Shown here: positions 14,782 to 23,130 of the stretch, piece by piece
Layout: each line of letters opens with the position of its first letter
Numbering within the stretch: the first letter of the stretch is position 1
Source of the DNA: Steroidobacteraceae bacterium
GTDB lineage: Bacteria; Pseudomonadota; Gammaproteobacteria; Steroidobacterales; Steroidobacteraceae
Direction of reading: 5' to 3'
Assembly (NCBI GenBank): GCA_016844605.1
Contig: JAENJD010000006.1
Coordinates: forward strand, 6,208 to 40,040
Length of the DNA: 33,833 nucleotides
Notes under the pieces: generated by a model
Seen by the model: only the letters and a program-made list of their open reading frames with translations
Told to the model about the DNA's origin: nothing
Databases searched by the model: none
Made by a program: the position numbers and the translations under genes

Positions 14782-15180
14782 TCAGCGAAGCGCGCCGCCG
14801 TTGCCGTTGGATTTCTTGCGGCCTTCGACGTAGTAGAAGATGAGGTTTGCGAGGCCGACCGCGGCCGGGATCAGGCCGAGCAGTGCGATGTCATCGCCCG
14901 CCAGCCTGTCGAGTGCAAAGTAGAGCACGATGCCGACGCCAAGGCCGATCAGGCCGCTGCGCAGCGAGCCGGTACGCGATCGCTTGCCGCTATTGTCCGG
15001 TTCCTCGAGTTCAGGCGGCAATTCGAGGCCCTTCTCCATGGCCGCGAGCCTTTCCTTATGGCGCAATTCGACACGCTGCGTCTTCTCGCGGTGTGCGGCG
15101 ATGATCGCCACGATCGCCACGGCGATGCCGAACACAATCCCGAAGAGCGGGATCAACACTGCAACGACTTCGACTTCCAT
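14782..15180 (-). CDS. DUF6249-type membrane protein
   Basis: 132 residues from the ATG at 15180; a GGGAGA site sits six bases upstream of it and abuts the alternative ATG at 15186. N-terminal helix VLIPLFGIVFGIAVAIVAII, then a charged helical segment (HREKTQRVELRHKERLAAMEKG), a Pro/Glu linker, and two more helices (LIGLGVGIVLYFAL and LLGLIPAAVGLANLIFYYV) with a basic tail. This layout is typical of DUF6249 proteins, whose function is unknown. It converges on the PhoX-type gene 18 bases away and may be co-transcribed with the tiny ORF at 15200-15322. Confidence 0.78.
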   Translation of the reverse strand: MEVEVVAVLIPLFGIVFGIAVAIVAIIAAHREKTQRVELRHKERLAAMEKGLELPPELEEPDNSGKRSRTGSLRSGLIGLGVGIVLYFALDRLAGDDIALLGLIPAAVGLANLIFYYVEGRKKSNGNGGALR

Positions 15181-15199
15181 CGACATTCTCCCGGTTGGT

Positions 15200-15322
15200 T
15201 CAGATACCCAGCAACAGGCCCAGCATGTGCTGAATCAGACTCCCGTCCAAGCGCACCGCGCATCCGAGCAGGAAGCCTGCGATCGCCGCGCCCGCACATT
15301 CGAGGACGTGTAACCTGTTCAC
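15200..15322 (-). CDS. Possible 40-residue membrane peptide
   Basis: GTG-started frame (MNRLHVLECAGAAIAGFLLG, then CAVRLDGSLIQHMLGLLLGI) with an AAGGA two bases before the start, which is closer than ideal. It has one or two hydrophobic stretches and ends 19 bases upstream of the DUF6249 start. Short length and weak initiation signal make this tentative; the alternative is plain leader sequence. Confidence 0.35.
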   Translation of the reverse strand: MNRLHVLECAGAAIAGFLLGCAVRLDGSLIQHMLGLLLGI

Positions 15323-15378
15323 GGTCCTTGATACGCTCTGGCGCGTCGCCGGGTTTCAGGCTGGCCTCTGAAAATCGC

Positions 15379-15407
15379 TGAAACCGAACAGGGCGCCGTC
15401 GCGTATC
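15379..15407 (+). promoter_or_regulatory. ECF-type promoter ahead of the sigma factor gene
   Basis: TGAAACC (15379-15385) and CGTATC (15402-15407), with 16 bases between them, fit the ‘GAAAC..CGTA/CGTC’ pattern of ECF sigma factors. The expected start lies near 15414, just before the GGGGAGAAGG ribosome site (15412-15421). Suggests the sigma factor transcribes its own operon. Confidence 0.65.
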
Positions 15408-15431
15408 AACCGGGGAGAAGGTCCAACCCGA

Positions 15432-15977
15432 ATGCCCGCCGACGACGCGATCATTGCATTGATCCAGGCCGGCCGGGTCGGGGAGGCCTTCGAGCGGCTG
15501 ATGCCGGCCTATCGCCGGCGCGTCTTCGGGCTGGCCTACAGCCTGTTGCGCGACCGCGGCGCCGCGGAAGATGTGGCCCAGGAGGTTTTCGTGAAGCTGT
15601 GGCAGGTGCTGCCCCGTTACGACGGCCGCGCGCAGCTCTCGACCTGGATTTACGCGATCACGCGCAATACCTCGATATCGGCCATGCGCAAGCGGCGCCG
15701 CCCGCTTTCCCTGTCGGATCCGCTGGTGTTCGAGGAGGCTGAAAGTCGGGGTGCATCACCCTCGGCTGAGCCTTCTGATGGCGCGCTGTGGCGCGAAGTC
15801 GATGCCCTGCCGGACAAGCAACGCCAGGCCGTTACTCTTTATTATCAAGAGGAGCGGACGGTCGAGGAGGTCGCGGCGATGATGGGGCTGCCGGTCAACA
15901 CCGTGAAAACGCATTTGCATCGTGCGCGGGCGAGTCTCGCCGCGGCGCTTGCCGCGGCCGGCCGGGAGGTCGCATGA
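15432..15977 (+). CDS. ECF (extracytoplasmic function) RNA polymerase sigma factor
   Basis: 181 residues. Region 2 is AYRRRVFGLAYSLLRDRGAAEDVAQEVFVKLWQ followed by LSTWIYAITRNTSISAMRKRRR, which recognises the -10. Region 4 is ALPDKQRQAVTLYYQEERTVEEVAAMMGLPVNTVKTHLHRARASL, a helix-turn-helix for the -35. Strong GGGGAGAAGG site upstream. Stop overlaps the next gene by ATGA, the usual coupling of sigma and anti-sigma factors. The signal it answers cannot be read from the sequence; downstream esterase, LemA and M48 genes suggest envelope stress, but this is inference. Confidence 0.93.
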   Translation: MPADDAIIALIQAGRVGEAFERLMPAYRRRVFGLAYSLLRDRGAAEDVAQEVFVKLWQVLPRYDGRAQLSTWIYAITRNTSISAMRKRRRPLSLSDPLVFEEAESRGASPSAEPSDGALWREVDALPDKQRQAVTLYYQEERTVEEVAAMMGLPVNTVKTHLHRARASLAAALAAAGREVA

Positions 15978-16339
15978 ACGTCGACGATCGTCTGCGCAGG
16001 CTGTTGGGCGGTCTCGATGCCGGCCCCGGTTTCGAGGCGCGCGTGATGGAGCGCGTTGCCGGGCTCGCTGCCGCCGCGCCGCGCGAGGACCTGCGTGCTC
16101 AATTCGAACGCCGCCGCGCACTGCTGCGCCGGCGGCTGCTGCGCGAAGCCTGGATGAGCAGCATCACCATCCTCGGGCTCGGCGCTTGTGGGGGCGCACT
16201 GCTGTGGCGTTACGCGTCCGAGATCCAGCAGTTTGCGACGAATTCTGGGCAGTCGGTCGATCCGAATCTGCTGATCGGTGGCACAGCCGCGGTGGTCGGC
16301 ACCGCGCTCTGGTTCCTGATCAGGCGCGCGCGAGGGTGA
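15974..16339 (+). CDS. Small membrane protein, probable anti-sigma factor
   Basis: 121 residues. The N-terminal cytoplasmic part (MNVDDRLRRLLGGLDAGPGFEARVMERV, then an Arg-rich helix AQFERRRALLRRRLLREAW) is followed by two hydrophobic helices (SSITILGLGACGGALLW and LLIGGTAAVVGTALWFLI). Position and coupling to the sigma gene argue for an anti-sigma factor. It lacks the HxxxCxxC zinc motif, and I see no large periplasmic sensor domain, so it would be a minimal or atypical member. Its TGA overlaps the GTG start of the esterase. Confidence 0.7.
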   Translation: MNVDDRLRRLLGGLDAGPGFEARVMERVAGLAAAAPREDLRAQFERRRALLRRRLLREAWMSSITILGLGACGGALLWRYASEIQQFATNSGQSVDPNLLIGGTAAVVGTALWFLIRRARG

Positions 16340-17022
16340 AGCAGGAATCCGCGGATGCTGTCGTGCTGGCGCCTGCCACACCGGCGACGGCCTCCGTCAT
16401 CTGGCTGCACGGTCTGGGCGCCGACGGCAACGACTTCGTGCCGATCGTGCCGGAGCTGCAATTGCCGCCGAGCCCGGCCGTGCGATTCGTGTTTCCGCAT
16501 GCGCCGGTGCGGCCCGTCACGATCAACAACGGCATGCGGATGCGTGCCTGGTACGACATCAAGGAATTGTCGGCGAGCGGTGCCCAGGACGATGCGGGGA
16601 TCCGCGAGTCCGCGGCCATTCTCGCGAAATTCATCCAGCGGGAGCGCGACGCGGGTGTTGCCGCGAATCGCATCGTGGTCGCGGGGTTTTCGCAGGGCGG
16701 CGCAATCGCATTGCACGAGGCGCTGCGGCACCCGGAACGCCTCGCGGGTGTCATGGCGCTCTCGACCTACCTGCCGCTGCGCAAGACTTTCGCCGCCGAG
16801 GCGACGCCTGCCAATCGCGACCTGCCGATCCTGATGTGCCACGGCAGTTTCGACCAGGTCCTGCCGCTGCGGCTTGGCACTTCGTCCTGCGAACTGCTGC
16901 GCGCCGAGGGCTACACCGTCGACTGGAAGGAATACCCGATGCAGCACCAGGTCTGCCTCGAAGAAGTCCGGGACATCGCCACCTGGCTCAAGGCACGGCT
17001 TCCGGCGGAGCCCCCCCGCTGA
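16336..17022 (+). CDS. Alpha/beta-hydrolase carboxylesterase/phospholipase family (YpfH/Est-like)
   Basis: 228 residues from a GTG overlapping the preceding stop (GTGA). Oxyanion segment VIWLHGLGADGNDF, nucleophile S119 in GFSQGG, then D173 in CHGSFDQVLP and H204 in YPMQHQVCLEE complete the triad. Family members hydrolyse short-chain carboxylic esters or acyl-thioester-like bonds in the cytoplasm. No signal peptide. Third gene of the sigma/anti-sigma transcript by overlap, so it may be controlled by that sigma factor. Confidence 0.9.
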   Translation: MKQESADAVVLAPATPATASVIWLHGLGADGNDFVPIVPELQLPPSPAVRFVFPHAPVRPVTINNGMRMRAWYDIKELSASGAQDDAGIRESAAILAKFIQRERDAGVAANRIVVAGFSQGGAIALHEALRHPERLAGVMALSTYLPLRKTFAAEATPANRDLPILMCHGSFDQVLPLRLGTSSCELLRAEGYTVDWKEYPMQHQVCLEEVRDIATWLKARLPAEPPR

Positions 17023-17059
17023 TGCGGTATCATTGGCGGGTCAAACGGGGAGTGCTGCA

Positions 17060-17644
17060 ATGATCTGGGTAATGCTTGGTGTTGTCGTCCTGCTGATCCT
17101 GTTCCTGATCGGAATCTACAACCGGCTCGTCACGTCGCGCAATGGCTACAAGAACGCCTTCGCGCAGATCGACGTGCAACTGACACGCCGGTACGACCTG
17201 ATCCCGAATCTGGTCGAAACCGTCAAGGGTTACCTGGCCCATGAGCGCAACACGCTCGAGGCGGTGATCAAAGCACGCAATGTCGCCGTCACCGGCCTGA
17301 AGGCCGCCGCCGCCAACCCAGGCGATCCAGCCGCAGTGCAGGGACTCGCCGCCGCCGACAACCAGCTGTCCGGCGCGCTCGGCCGGCTGTTTGCGCTCGC
17401 CGAGGCCTATCCGGATCTCAAGGCGAATCAGAACATGATGCAGCTCTCCGAGGAGTTGACCTCGACCGAAAACAAGGTCGCTTTCGCGCGCCAGGCCTAC
17501 AACGACGCCGTGCTCGGCTACAACAACACGCGCGAAGTATTCCCGAACAGCCTCATCGCGGGTTCGTTCGGCTTCATGCCGGCGCAGATGCTCGAGATCG
17601 AATCGCCGCAGAAGCGCGATGTCCCGAAGGTCAGCTTCACCTGA
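17060..17644 (+). CDS. lemA: LemA family protein
   Basis: 194 residues. An N-terminal membrane helix (MLGVVVLLILFLIGIY) is followed by YNRLVTSRNGYKNAFAQIDVQL and RRYDLIPNLVETVKGY, the LemA signature, then helical bundle segments ending in LGYNNTREVFPNSLIAG and the FPAQ-like tail. GGGGAG site seven bases ahead of the ATG. LemA proteins are membrane-anchored coiled-coil bundles of uncertain function and are often next to M48/HtpX-type proteases, as here, suggesting a joint role in membrane protein quality control. Confidence 0.93.
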   Translation: MIWVMLGVVVLLILFLIGIYNRLVTSRNGYKNAFAQIDVQLTRRYDLIPNLVETVKGYLAHERNTLEAVIKARNVAVTGLKAAAANPGDPAAVQGLAAADNQLSGALGRLFALAEAYPDLKANQNMMQLSEELTSTENKVAFARQAYNDAVLGYNNTREVFPNSLIAGSFGFMPAQMLEIESPQKRDVPKVSFT

Positions 17645-17667
17645 TCCACGCGACAGGCTGAACCGAC

Positions 17668-19617
17668 ATGGATTTCTTCAGGCGGCAGGCCGAGACCCGC
17701 CGGCTGTCGCGCTGGCTGGTGCTGCTGTTCATCGTGGCAATTGTCGCCTGCGTCATCGCGGTGGATTTCGTCGTCGTCACGGCTGCAATGATTGCCTCGC
17801 GCGACGCGCTCGCCGTCGCGCCGACCGAAGGCTGGTGGTTCCAGCAATACCCGGGCCTCGTGATGCTGAGTTCGTTCGTTGTGCTCGGCGTCATCGGATG
17901 TTCGACCCTGATCAAGACGAGCCAGCTCAGCGCGGGTGGCAGCGTCGTGGCGCAGTCGGTCGGCGGCACGCGCGTGACCGCCGACACCAACGATCCGCTG
18001 CGCAAGCGGCTGCTCAATGTGGTCGAGGAGATGGCGATTGCCTCGGGTGTACCGGTGCCGGCGGTCTACGTGCTCGAGCGCGAGGCCGGCATCAACGCCT
18101 TTGCCGCGGGCCACAACCCGTCGAATGCGGCGATTGCGGTAACGCGCGGCGCACTGACCACCCTGAACCGCGCGGAACTGCAGGGCGTGATCGCGCACGA
18201 GTTCAGCCACGTGCTGAACGGCGACATGCGGCTCAGCACGAGACTGATCGGCTTGCTGTTCGGCCTGATGGTGATTGCGCTGATCGGCCGCTTCGTGCTT
18301 CGTTTCGCACCGCGTGGCGGCGGCGGCCGCAAGGGCGGCGGCGCCATCGTTATCATCATGGCGGCGGCATTGGCGGTGATGATTCTCGGCTACATCGGGC
18401 TGTTCTTCGGGCGCCTGATCCAGGCAGCGGTGTCGCGCAAGCGTGAGTCGCTCGCGGATGCATCGGCCGTACAGTTCACGCGCGACCCGACAGGTCTGCG
18501 CGGCGCGCTGGTCAAGATCGGGGCGCTCGGTGTCGGGTCGAAATTCCAGGACACCGATGCCGAGGAGGTCGCGCATCTGCTATTTGCATCGGGCGTCACT
18601 CGCGCCTTCGCGACGCATCCGCCGCTCGAGGAACGTATCCGCGAAATCGATCCGAGTTTCCGGCCCGGGGAATTCGAGGCGATGCGGATCCGGATGAACC
18701 AGGAGCGCGCGCTGAATACGGAAGAGGCGAGCCGGCCGCAACCCGACGCAGCGGAGCGACTCGAGGGCGTGCTGCAGGGCGCGATCGTACTGGCGCCTGC
18801 GATGGTGTCGCAACTCGTGGGGAATCCTGGCACTTCCCATGTGCAGCGCGCCCAGGAGCTGCGCGTGTCGCTGCCGCCGGAGATCACCGCCGCCGCACGC
18901 GATGCGGAGCGGGCGAGGGCGCTGTTCCTCGCGCTCGCGTTGGATACGACGGAAGATGCGCGCGGCCGGCAGCTCGCGTTCATCGAGCAGCAGATGGGCC
19001 GCGACCAGCGGCTGGCGATGGAGGGATTATGGCCTGCCATCAATTCGCTTGATGCGGCGCAGAGAATGCCTGCGCTGTTGCAGGCTTTTCCGGCGCTGCA
19101 CCAGCTCGGCCGCAAGGAGCGCCAGGACCTGCTGAAGTGCCTCAATGAGCTGCTGATCCGCGAAGGCCGCGTGTCGATCTACGCCTACGCATTGCGAAAG
19201 CTTGCGCAGGTGCAGCTGCGCGATGAACTGCAACCGGGTGCGCGCACTTTCGACCTTTCGATTGAGTCTGTCGAGGACGACCTGCAAACGCTCTTTTCGG
19301 TGCTGGCGCTGTCCGGCAGCGAGGACGAAACCGAAGCGCGGCGCGCCTACGAAATCGGCATGTCCCAGCTTTTGCCGGTGAGACGTCCGCCATTCCAGCG
19401 CCTCTCGAACTGGCCACGCAGGCTCGACATGGCGCTCAATCGAATCGACCGGCTGGCGCCGGCCGGCAAGGAACTTCTCGTCCAGGCCCTGGTGCGGACC
19501 ATTTCGCACGACCTGCGCATGACGGTCGCGGAATCCGAACTATTGCGGGCGGTCTGCGCTGCCGTACACTGCCCGCTGCCGCCGCTGGATGCGGCGGCAC
19601 AGAAGGCAGTCGCATGA
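17668..19617 (+). CDS. M48-family membrane zinc metalloprotease (HtpX-like) with long C-terminal extension
   Basis: 649 residues, about twice the length of HtpX. Two N-terminal helices (residues 16-45 and 63-80) and two more after the active site (190-212 and 225-250) place it in the inner membrane. HEFSH holds zinc ligands H177 and H181 and catalytic E178; third ligand E260 sits in ESLAD. SNAAIAVTRG upstream is typical of the family. Residues 350-649 form an extra helical cytoplasmic domain rich in Leu/Arg without a motif I recognise. Starts 23 bases after lemA and overlaps the GST gene by ATGA, forming one operon. Confidence 0.92.
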   Translation: MDFFRRQAETRRLSRWLVLLFIVAIVACVIAVDFVVVTAAMIASRDALAVAPTEGWWFQQYPGLVMLSSFVVLGVIGCSTLIKTSQLSAGGSVVAQSVGGTRVTADTNDPLRKRLLNVVEEMAIASGVPVPAVYVLEREAGINAFAAGHNPSNAAIAVTRGALTTLNRAELQGVIAHEFSHVLNGDMRLSTRLIGLLFGLMVIALIGRFVLRFAPRGGGGRKGGGAIVIIMAAALAVMILGYIGLFFGRLIQAAVSRKRESLADASAVQFTRDPTGLRGALVKIGALGVGSKFQDTDAEEVAHLLFASGVTRAFATHPPLEERIREIDPSFRPGEFEAMRIRMNQERALNTEEASRPQPDAAERLEGVLQGAIVLAPAMVSQLVGNPGTSHVQRAQELRVSLPPEITAAARDAERARALFLALALDTTEDARGRQLAFIEQQMGRDQRLAMEGLWPAINSLDAAQRMPALLQAFPALHQLGRKERQDLLKCLNELLIREGRVSIYAYALRKLAQVQLRDELQPGARTFDLSIESVEDDLQTLFSVLALSGSEDETEARRAYEIGMSQLLPVRRPPFQRLSNWPRRLDMALNRIDRLAPAGKELLVQALVRTISHDLRMTVAESELLRAVCAAVHCPLPPLDAAAQKAVA

Positions 19618-20285
19618 TCACGGTCCATCACCTCAACAATTCCCGCTCCCAGCGCGTGCTGTGGCTGCTCGAGGAACTCGGCTTGGCCTACGAGGTCAAG
19701 CGCTACGAGCGCGACGCAAAGACCATGCTGGCGCCACCGGCATTGCGCGAAGTGCACCCGCTCGGCAAATCGCCCGTTGTCGTCGATGGCGGTCTTACAC
19801 TGGCGGAATCAGGAGCCATCATCGAATACCTGGTCGAACGCCACGGCGGCGGCCAGCTCGCGCCGGCGCCCGGGACGCCGGCGCGCCTGCGCTACACCTA
19901 TTGGATGCACTACGCTGAAGGCTCGGCGATGTCGCCGCTTCTCTTGAAGCTGGTCTTTGATCGCATCGAATCGGGGCCGATGCCGTTCTTCGTCAAGCCC
20001 TTCGCGCGCGCGATCGCGGGACGCGCCAAGAGCTCGTTCATCGTGCCGCAGATCACGCGTCACCTGGATTACATGGAATCCGAGCTTGCAAAATTCCGCT
20101 GGTTCGCGGGCGATGAGTTCAGCGCGGCCGACATCCAGATGAGTTTTCCGCTGGAAGTCGCCGTGAAGCGCGCAAGCCTCGGTGCAAGCCGGCCGCGGCT
20201 GATGGATTTCCTTGGGCGCATCCATGCGCGGCCCGCGTATCAGCGCGCGCTGGAGCGCGGCGGGAAGTACGACCTGATCGGTTGA
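19614..20285 (+). CDS. Glutathione S-transferase family protein
   Basis: 223 residues. Thioredoxin-fold N-terminal domain: HHLNNSRSQRVLWLLEELGL, with the Ser of NSRSQR in the place of the catalytic Ser/Tyr, then HPLGKSPVVVDGG (cis-Pro) and LAESGAIIEYL (glutathione gamma-glutamyl contact). Helical C-terminal domain includes WFAGDEFSAADIQMSFPLE, the N-capping box of GSTs. Cytosolic; conjugates or reduces with glutathione, substrate unknown. Coupled to the M48 gene by a 4-base overlap. Confidence 0.93.
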   Translation: MITVHHLNNSRSQRVLWLLEELGLAYEVKRYERDAKTMLAPPALREVHPLGKSPVVVDGGLTLAESGAIIEYLVERHGGGQLAPAPGTPARLRYTYWMHYAEGSAMSPLLLKLVFDRIESGPMPFFVKPFARAIAGRAKSSFIVPQITRHLDYMESELAKFRWFAGDEFSAADIQMSFPLEVAVKRASLGASRPRLMDFLGRIHARPAYQRALERGGKYDLIG

Positions 20286-20365
20286 GGCTTGCGGGGCCCC
20301 GGTACCGGACTCTGGACAAGGACCTCGGTTGGCGTAGGCTTCCCCGGTACGGGGGTTACACCATC

Positions 20366-21331
20366 ATGAATACGAGCACTTGGGCCCGGCTCTTCGCCGC
20401 GGCCTTGGTATGCCTGTGGGCGATAGTCGCGGTCCCGCAGGAACAACCCACGCCAACGCCGGCACCGGTATCCGAAGTGCCGGTGACCGAATCCGCGCCG
20501 GTGCAGGAATCTGTTCCAGCGCAGGCAGAGACCCCGGTGGCACAGCCGGTACCTGCGGACCAGTCGGTGCCATCGCAGGAAACGCCAGCGCCTGAAGGCG
20601 CGGCTGCGCCGCAGGATGCGCCACCAGCGGACGTCGCGGCACCAGGGCTCACATCAGTCGATGCGCCGGAAACCCAGGTCACACCGCTGCCTGGCGCAAA
20701 GCGGATCGTCGTGCTGCCAGTCGAGTTCACGGTCTATCAGAAATCCGTTGCCGGCCTCGAAGCCGTGCCCGACTGGTCCGAGTCAGCGCAATACGCGCTC
20801 GGGGATGCGGCAGGCAAGATGCTGCGGCTCGACAATCGCTTCGATATCGTGGCGATGCCGAACTTCGAAGGCGAGGCCGAAGGATTGCTGCGCGAGCATA
20901 TCGAGTTCTTCAAGATCGTCGCCGACTGCGTGACCAACGTCATTCAATATGGCGGCAAGGCCTGGCACGAAAAGCGGACCAATTTTGACTATTCACTCGG
21001 CCCTGGACTCGCGTTTCTGGCGGACGGGGCGCAGGCCGACTACGCGTTGTTCCTGGCCGGGGCGCAAATCAAGCAGACGGGTGGCAGCGTGTTCATGCAG
21101 ATCCTTGCCGCGGCCGGCGGCTATGCGGTACCGGGTGGCGGCACCTATGTCGTGGCCGGTGTCGTCGATCTGCACAGTGGCGACCTTACCTGGTTCAACT
21201 GGAGGGCGGGCGGCGAAGTCTTTGGCATGACAGGCAGCGACGTTCGGGATCCCGCTACCGCACTGGCTCTGGTCAGCAAGATGTTTGAAGAATATCCGGG
21301 CAGCAAGTTGATCACATTCAAGCCGTTCTGA
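20366..21331 (+). CDS. Exported protein with Pro/Ala/Val-rich low-complexity linker, unknown function
   Basis: 321 residues from the ATG at 20366. Signal peptide of about 27 residues, then some 80 residues of degenerate PVAQPVPADQSVP-like sequence almost free of bulky residues, presumably an unstructured linker. The folded part starts near residue 112 (GAKRIVVLPVEFTVY) and runs to GSKLITFKPF. It contains YALGDAAGKMLRLDNRFDIV and YVVAGVVDLHSGDLTWFNW, reminiscent of the lipoproteins that gather penicillin-binding or export functions (CsgG/DUF799-like), but I would not assign it. Its TGA overlaps the start of the M48-TPR gene (TGATG), so the trio to 23111 is translated as a unit. Confidence 0.75.
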   Translation: MNTSTWARLFAAALVCLWAIVAVPQEQPTPTPAPVSEVPVTESAPVQESVPAQAETPVAQPVPADQSVPSQETPAPEGAAAPQDAPPADVAAPGLTSVDAPETQVTPLPGAKRIVVLPVEFTVYQKSVAGLEAVPDWSESAQYALGDAAGKMLRLDNRFDIVAMPNFEGEAEGLLREHIEFFKIVADCVTNVIQYGGKAWHEKRTNFDYSLGPGLAFLADGAQADYALFLAGAQIKQTGGSVFMQILAAAGGYAVPGGGTYVVAGVVDLHSGDLTWFNWRAGGEVFGMTGSDVRDPATALALVSKMFEEYPGSKLITFKPF

Positions 21332-22527
21332 TGTCCATGGCGTCCATGAATGTGATTCCTGCGGCTGTGATTCTGCTGGCGCTGCAGGCAGGTTCTGCCC
21401 ATGCCCTGGACGAACAGGAACAGCGTGCCCGCATCGAGTTCGAGACGAAAAAGGGCGAGTATCAGATCGAGCACAGCGAGTTGCTGTTCAAGGATTCCGA
21501 ACTCAACGCCTACCTCCAGGAAGTGACCGACCGGTTATTCCCGGACATGAAGGACAAGCTGCATGTCCGTGCGATCCGCGACCCGAACTTCAATGCCTTT
21601 GCGGTCGCGACCGGCGGCGTCTATTTCAATACCGGGACACTCCTTCGGCTCGATGACGAGTCACAGCTCGCCTCGGTGCTGGGACACGAAGGGACGCATT
21701 ACACCGGTGATCACATGTACCGGAGCGTCCATGCGGCCAAGAGCGCGTCGGTCATCACATTGATCGGGGGTTTTGCTGCGGCCGGATTCGGGATACCGCC
21801 GGAGCTGGTCGGCCTGGTCGGCTATTCGAGCATGATGGGGTTTTCGCGCGGTTACGAGCGCGAAGCGGATCGCGGTGGTTTCGACCGGATGTCGCAGGCC
21901 GGATATGACCTGCGCGGCGGTGCCCTGGCATTCGAGCGCCTGGACCGGGAGCTGACAGTCAGATACATCGACCGGGGTCCGTATTTCTTTGCAAGCCACC
22001 CGAATGTAAAGGAGCGCGTGACGAACCTGACCGAATTCGGGGGCGAATCCCCGTCGGAGGGCGAGAAGGATACCGATCGCTACCTGGCGGTCACTCTGCG
22101 CGCCCGGCTCGATGCGCTTGCGCAGATTCACCGTGGCGGCGATGGCAGGACGCTGGTGTTCCTGCTCGAGGACGAAAAGTTGCTGAAGTCGCTGCCACCA
22201 GAGTCCCGGTACTACCTTGCTGAGGGTTTTCGCCTGCGTGCAGAGAAGGCCAAGCGCCCAGGGAAGGACAAGCGTTCAGCACAGGAGATTGAAGTGCAGC
22301 GTGCGTCGGATGCCGCGCGCGCCGTCCAGGAATACGAGCTGACGCTGGAGCAGGCGCCGGAGTTTGCTCCTACATACGAGGCGCTTGCGATGAGCCATTA
22401 CCGCAGCGGTGACAAGAGTCGTGCGCTCGAATTGTTCCAGCGCTATGTCGAACTGAATCCGGACCAGAAGCAGACTGGCTATGCACGCCAGTACATTGAA
22501 TTGCTGAGCAAGGAACTGACGCCATGA
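21331..22527 (+). CDS. Periplasmic M48 metalloprotease with C-terminal TPR (BepA-like)
   Basis: 398 residues with a signal peptide ending AHA near residue 25. Protease core: NAFAVATGGVYFNTGTL, zinc motif HEGTH (H119, E120, H123), and EREAD with E176 as third ligand. ASHPNVKERV is the usual substrate-side His segment. From about residue 270 the chain is helical with TPR-type repeats (FAPTYEALAMSHYRSGDKSRALELFQRYVELNPD). This layout is that of BepA-like chaperone-proteases acting on outer membrane proteins. Overlaps the upstream gene by one base and the downstream gene by four. Confidence 0.9.
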   Translation: MSMASMNVIPAAVILLALQAGSAHALDEQEQRARIEFETKKGEYQIEHSELLFKDSELNAYLQEVTDRLFPDMKDKLHVRAIRDPNFNAFAVATGGVYFNTGTLLRLDDESQLASVLGHEGTHYTGDHMYRSVHAAKSASVITLIGGFAAAGFGIPPELVGLVGYSSMMGFSRGYEREADRGGFDRMSQAGYDLRGGALAFERLDRELTVRYIDRGPYFFASHPNVKERVTNLTEFGGESPSEGEKDTDRYLAVTLRARLDALAQIHRGGDGRTLVFLLEDEKLLKSLPPESRYYLAEGFRLRAEKAKRPGKDKRSAQEIEVQRASDAARAVQEYELTLEQAPEFAPTYEALAMSHYRSGDKSRALELFQRYVELNPDQKQTGYARQYIELLSKELTP

Positions 22528-23111
22528 GTAAGGCAGGAATTCGCGTCTTCGTGCTGCTGGCTGGAATGGCGTTTGCCATTCCAGCCATGGCGTGGAAGAT
22601 CGTCGCGGAAGGACAGCGGTACACGCACAAGGCGAGCGGCTATTCGATCCAGTACCCGGCGGACTGGCGCTACGAAAAGTACGGCGACTTTAGCTTCGCC
22701 ACGCGCGACGGGCCGTGCCTGCAACGGATTTATGTCGATTTCCGCAAGCACAAGAAAGCATTTCGGGCGCTAGACAAAGACGCCACGCCAGAGATGATGC
22801 CGCAGGAACTGGCCGAGAAGATCGTCGCGGAGATGGAAGCTGCTGGATCGCTGCAGAACATGGAGGTGCTGTCAAACGAGCCGACCACGTTGGCGGGCCG
22901 TCCCGCATTCAGGGTCCATGTGAGTTTCCGCACAGCCGTGGACGCGGGGTCTGTTCGCTACGAGGGCATCGTCGTCGGAACCAATTCGCCGCAGGGCATC
23001 TTCCTGATCGGCTACAGTGGGTCCGTGTTTAACTATTTCGCGCGCGACGTGGATACCTACGACAAGACGCTCGCGACCTTTGCGGTCGCGGAGTTGAAGC
23101 GAGCCCGCTAG
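22524..23111 (+). CDS. Exported PsbP/DcrB-like protein, unknown function
   Basis: 195 residues with a clear signal peptide (VFVLLAGMAFAIPAMA). The body begins YTHKASGYSIQYPADWRYEKYG, the beta-sheet opening seen in DcrB/PsbP-like domains, and continues with AGRPAFRVHVSF and QGIFLIGYSG. Translationally coupled to the M48-TPR gene (ATGA), so it is probably periplasmic and works with that protease, as partner or substrate. No catalytic residues apparent. Confidence 0.75.
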   Translation: MSKAGIRVFVLLAGMAFAIPAMAWKIVAEGQRYTHKASGYSIQYPADWRYEKYGDFSFATRDGPCLQRIYVDFRKHKKAFRALDKDATPEMMPQELAEKIVAEMEAAGSLQNMEVLSNEPTTLAGRPAFRVHVSFRTAVDAGSVRYEGIVVGTNSPQGIFLIGYSGSVFNYFARDVDTYDKTLATFAVAELKRAR

Positions 23112-23130
23112 CAGTCGAAATCAGCGGCCA

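Noticed and set aside
14764-14800. GGCGCG/CGCGCC hairpin between PhoX-type and DUF6249 genes
   Set aside because: Six-base stem without T tract, partly inside the DUF6249 C-terminus; too weak to call a terminator.
20291-20355. CCCCGGTACCGG and CCCCGGTACGGGG palindromic stretches before the gene at 20366
   Set aside because: Arms of only five bases in GC-rich sequence and no T tract; not convincing as terminator or operator.
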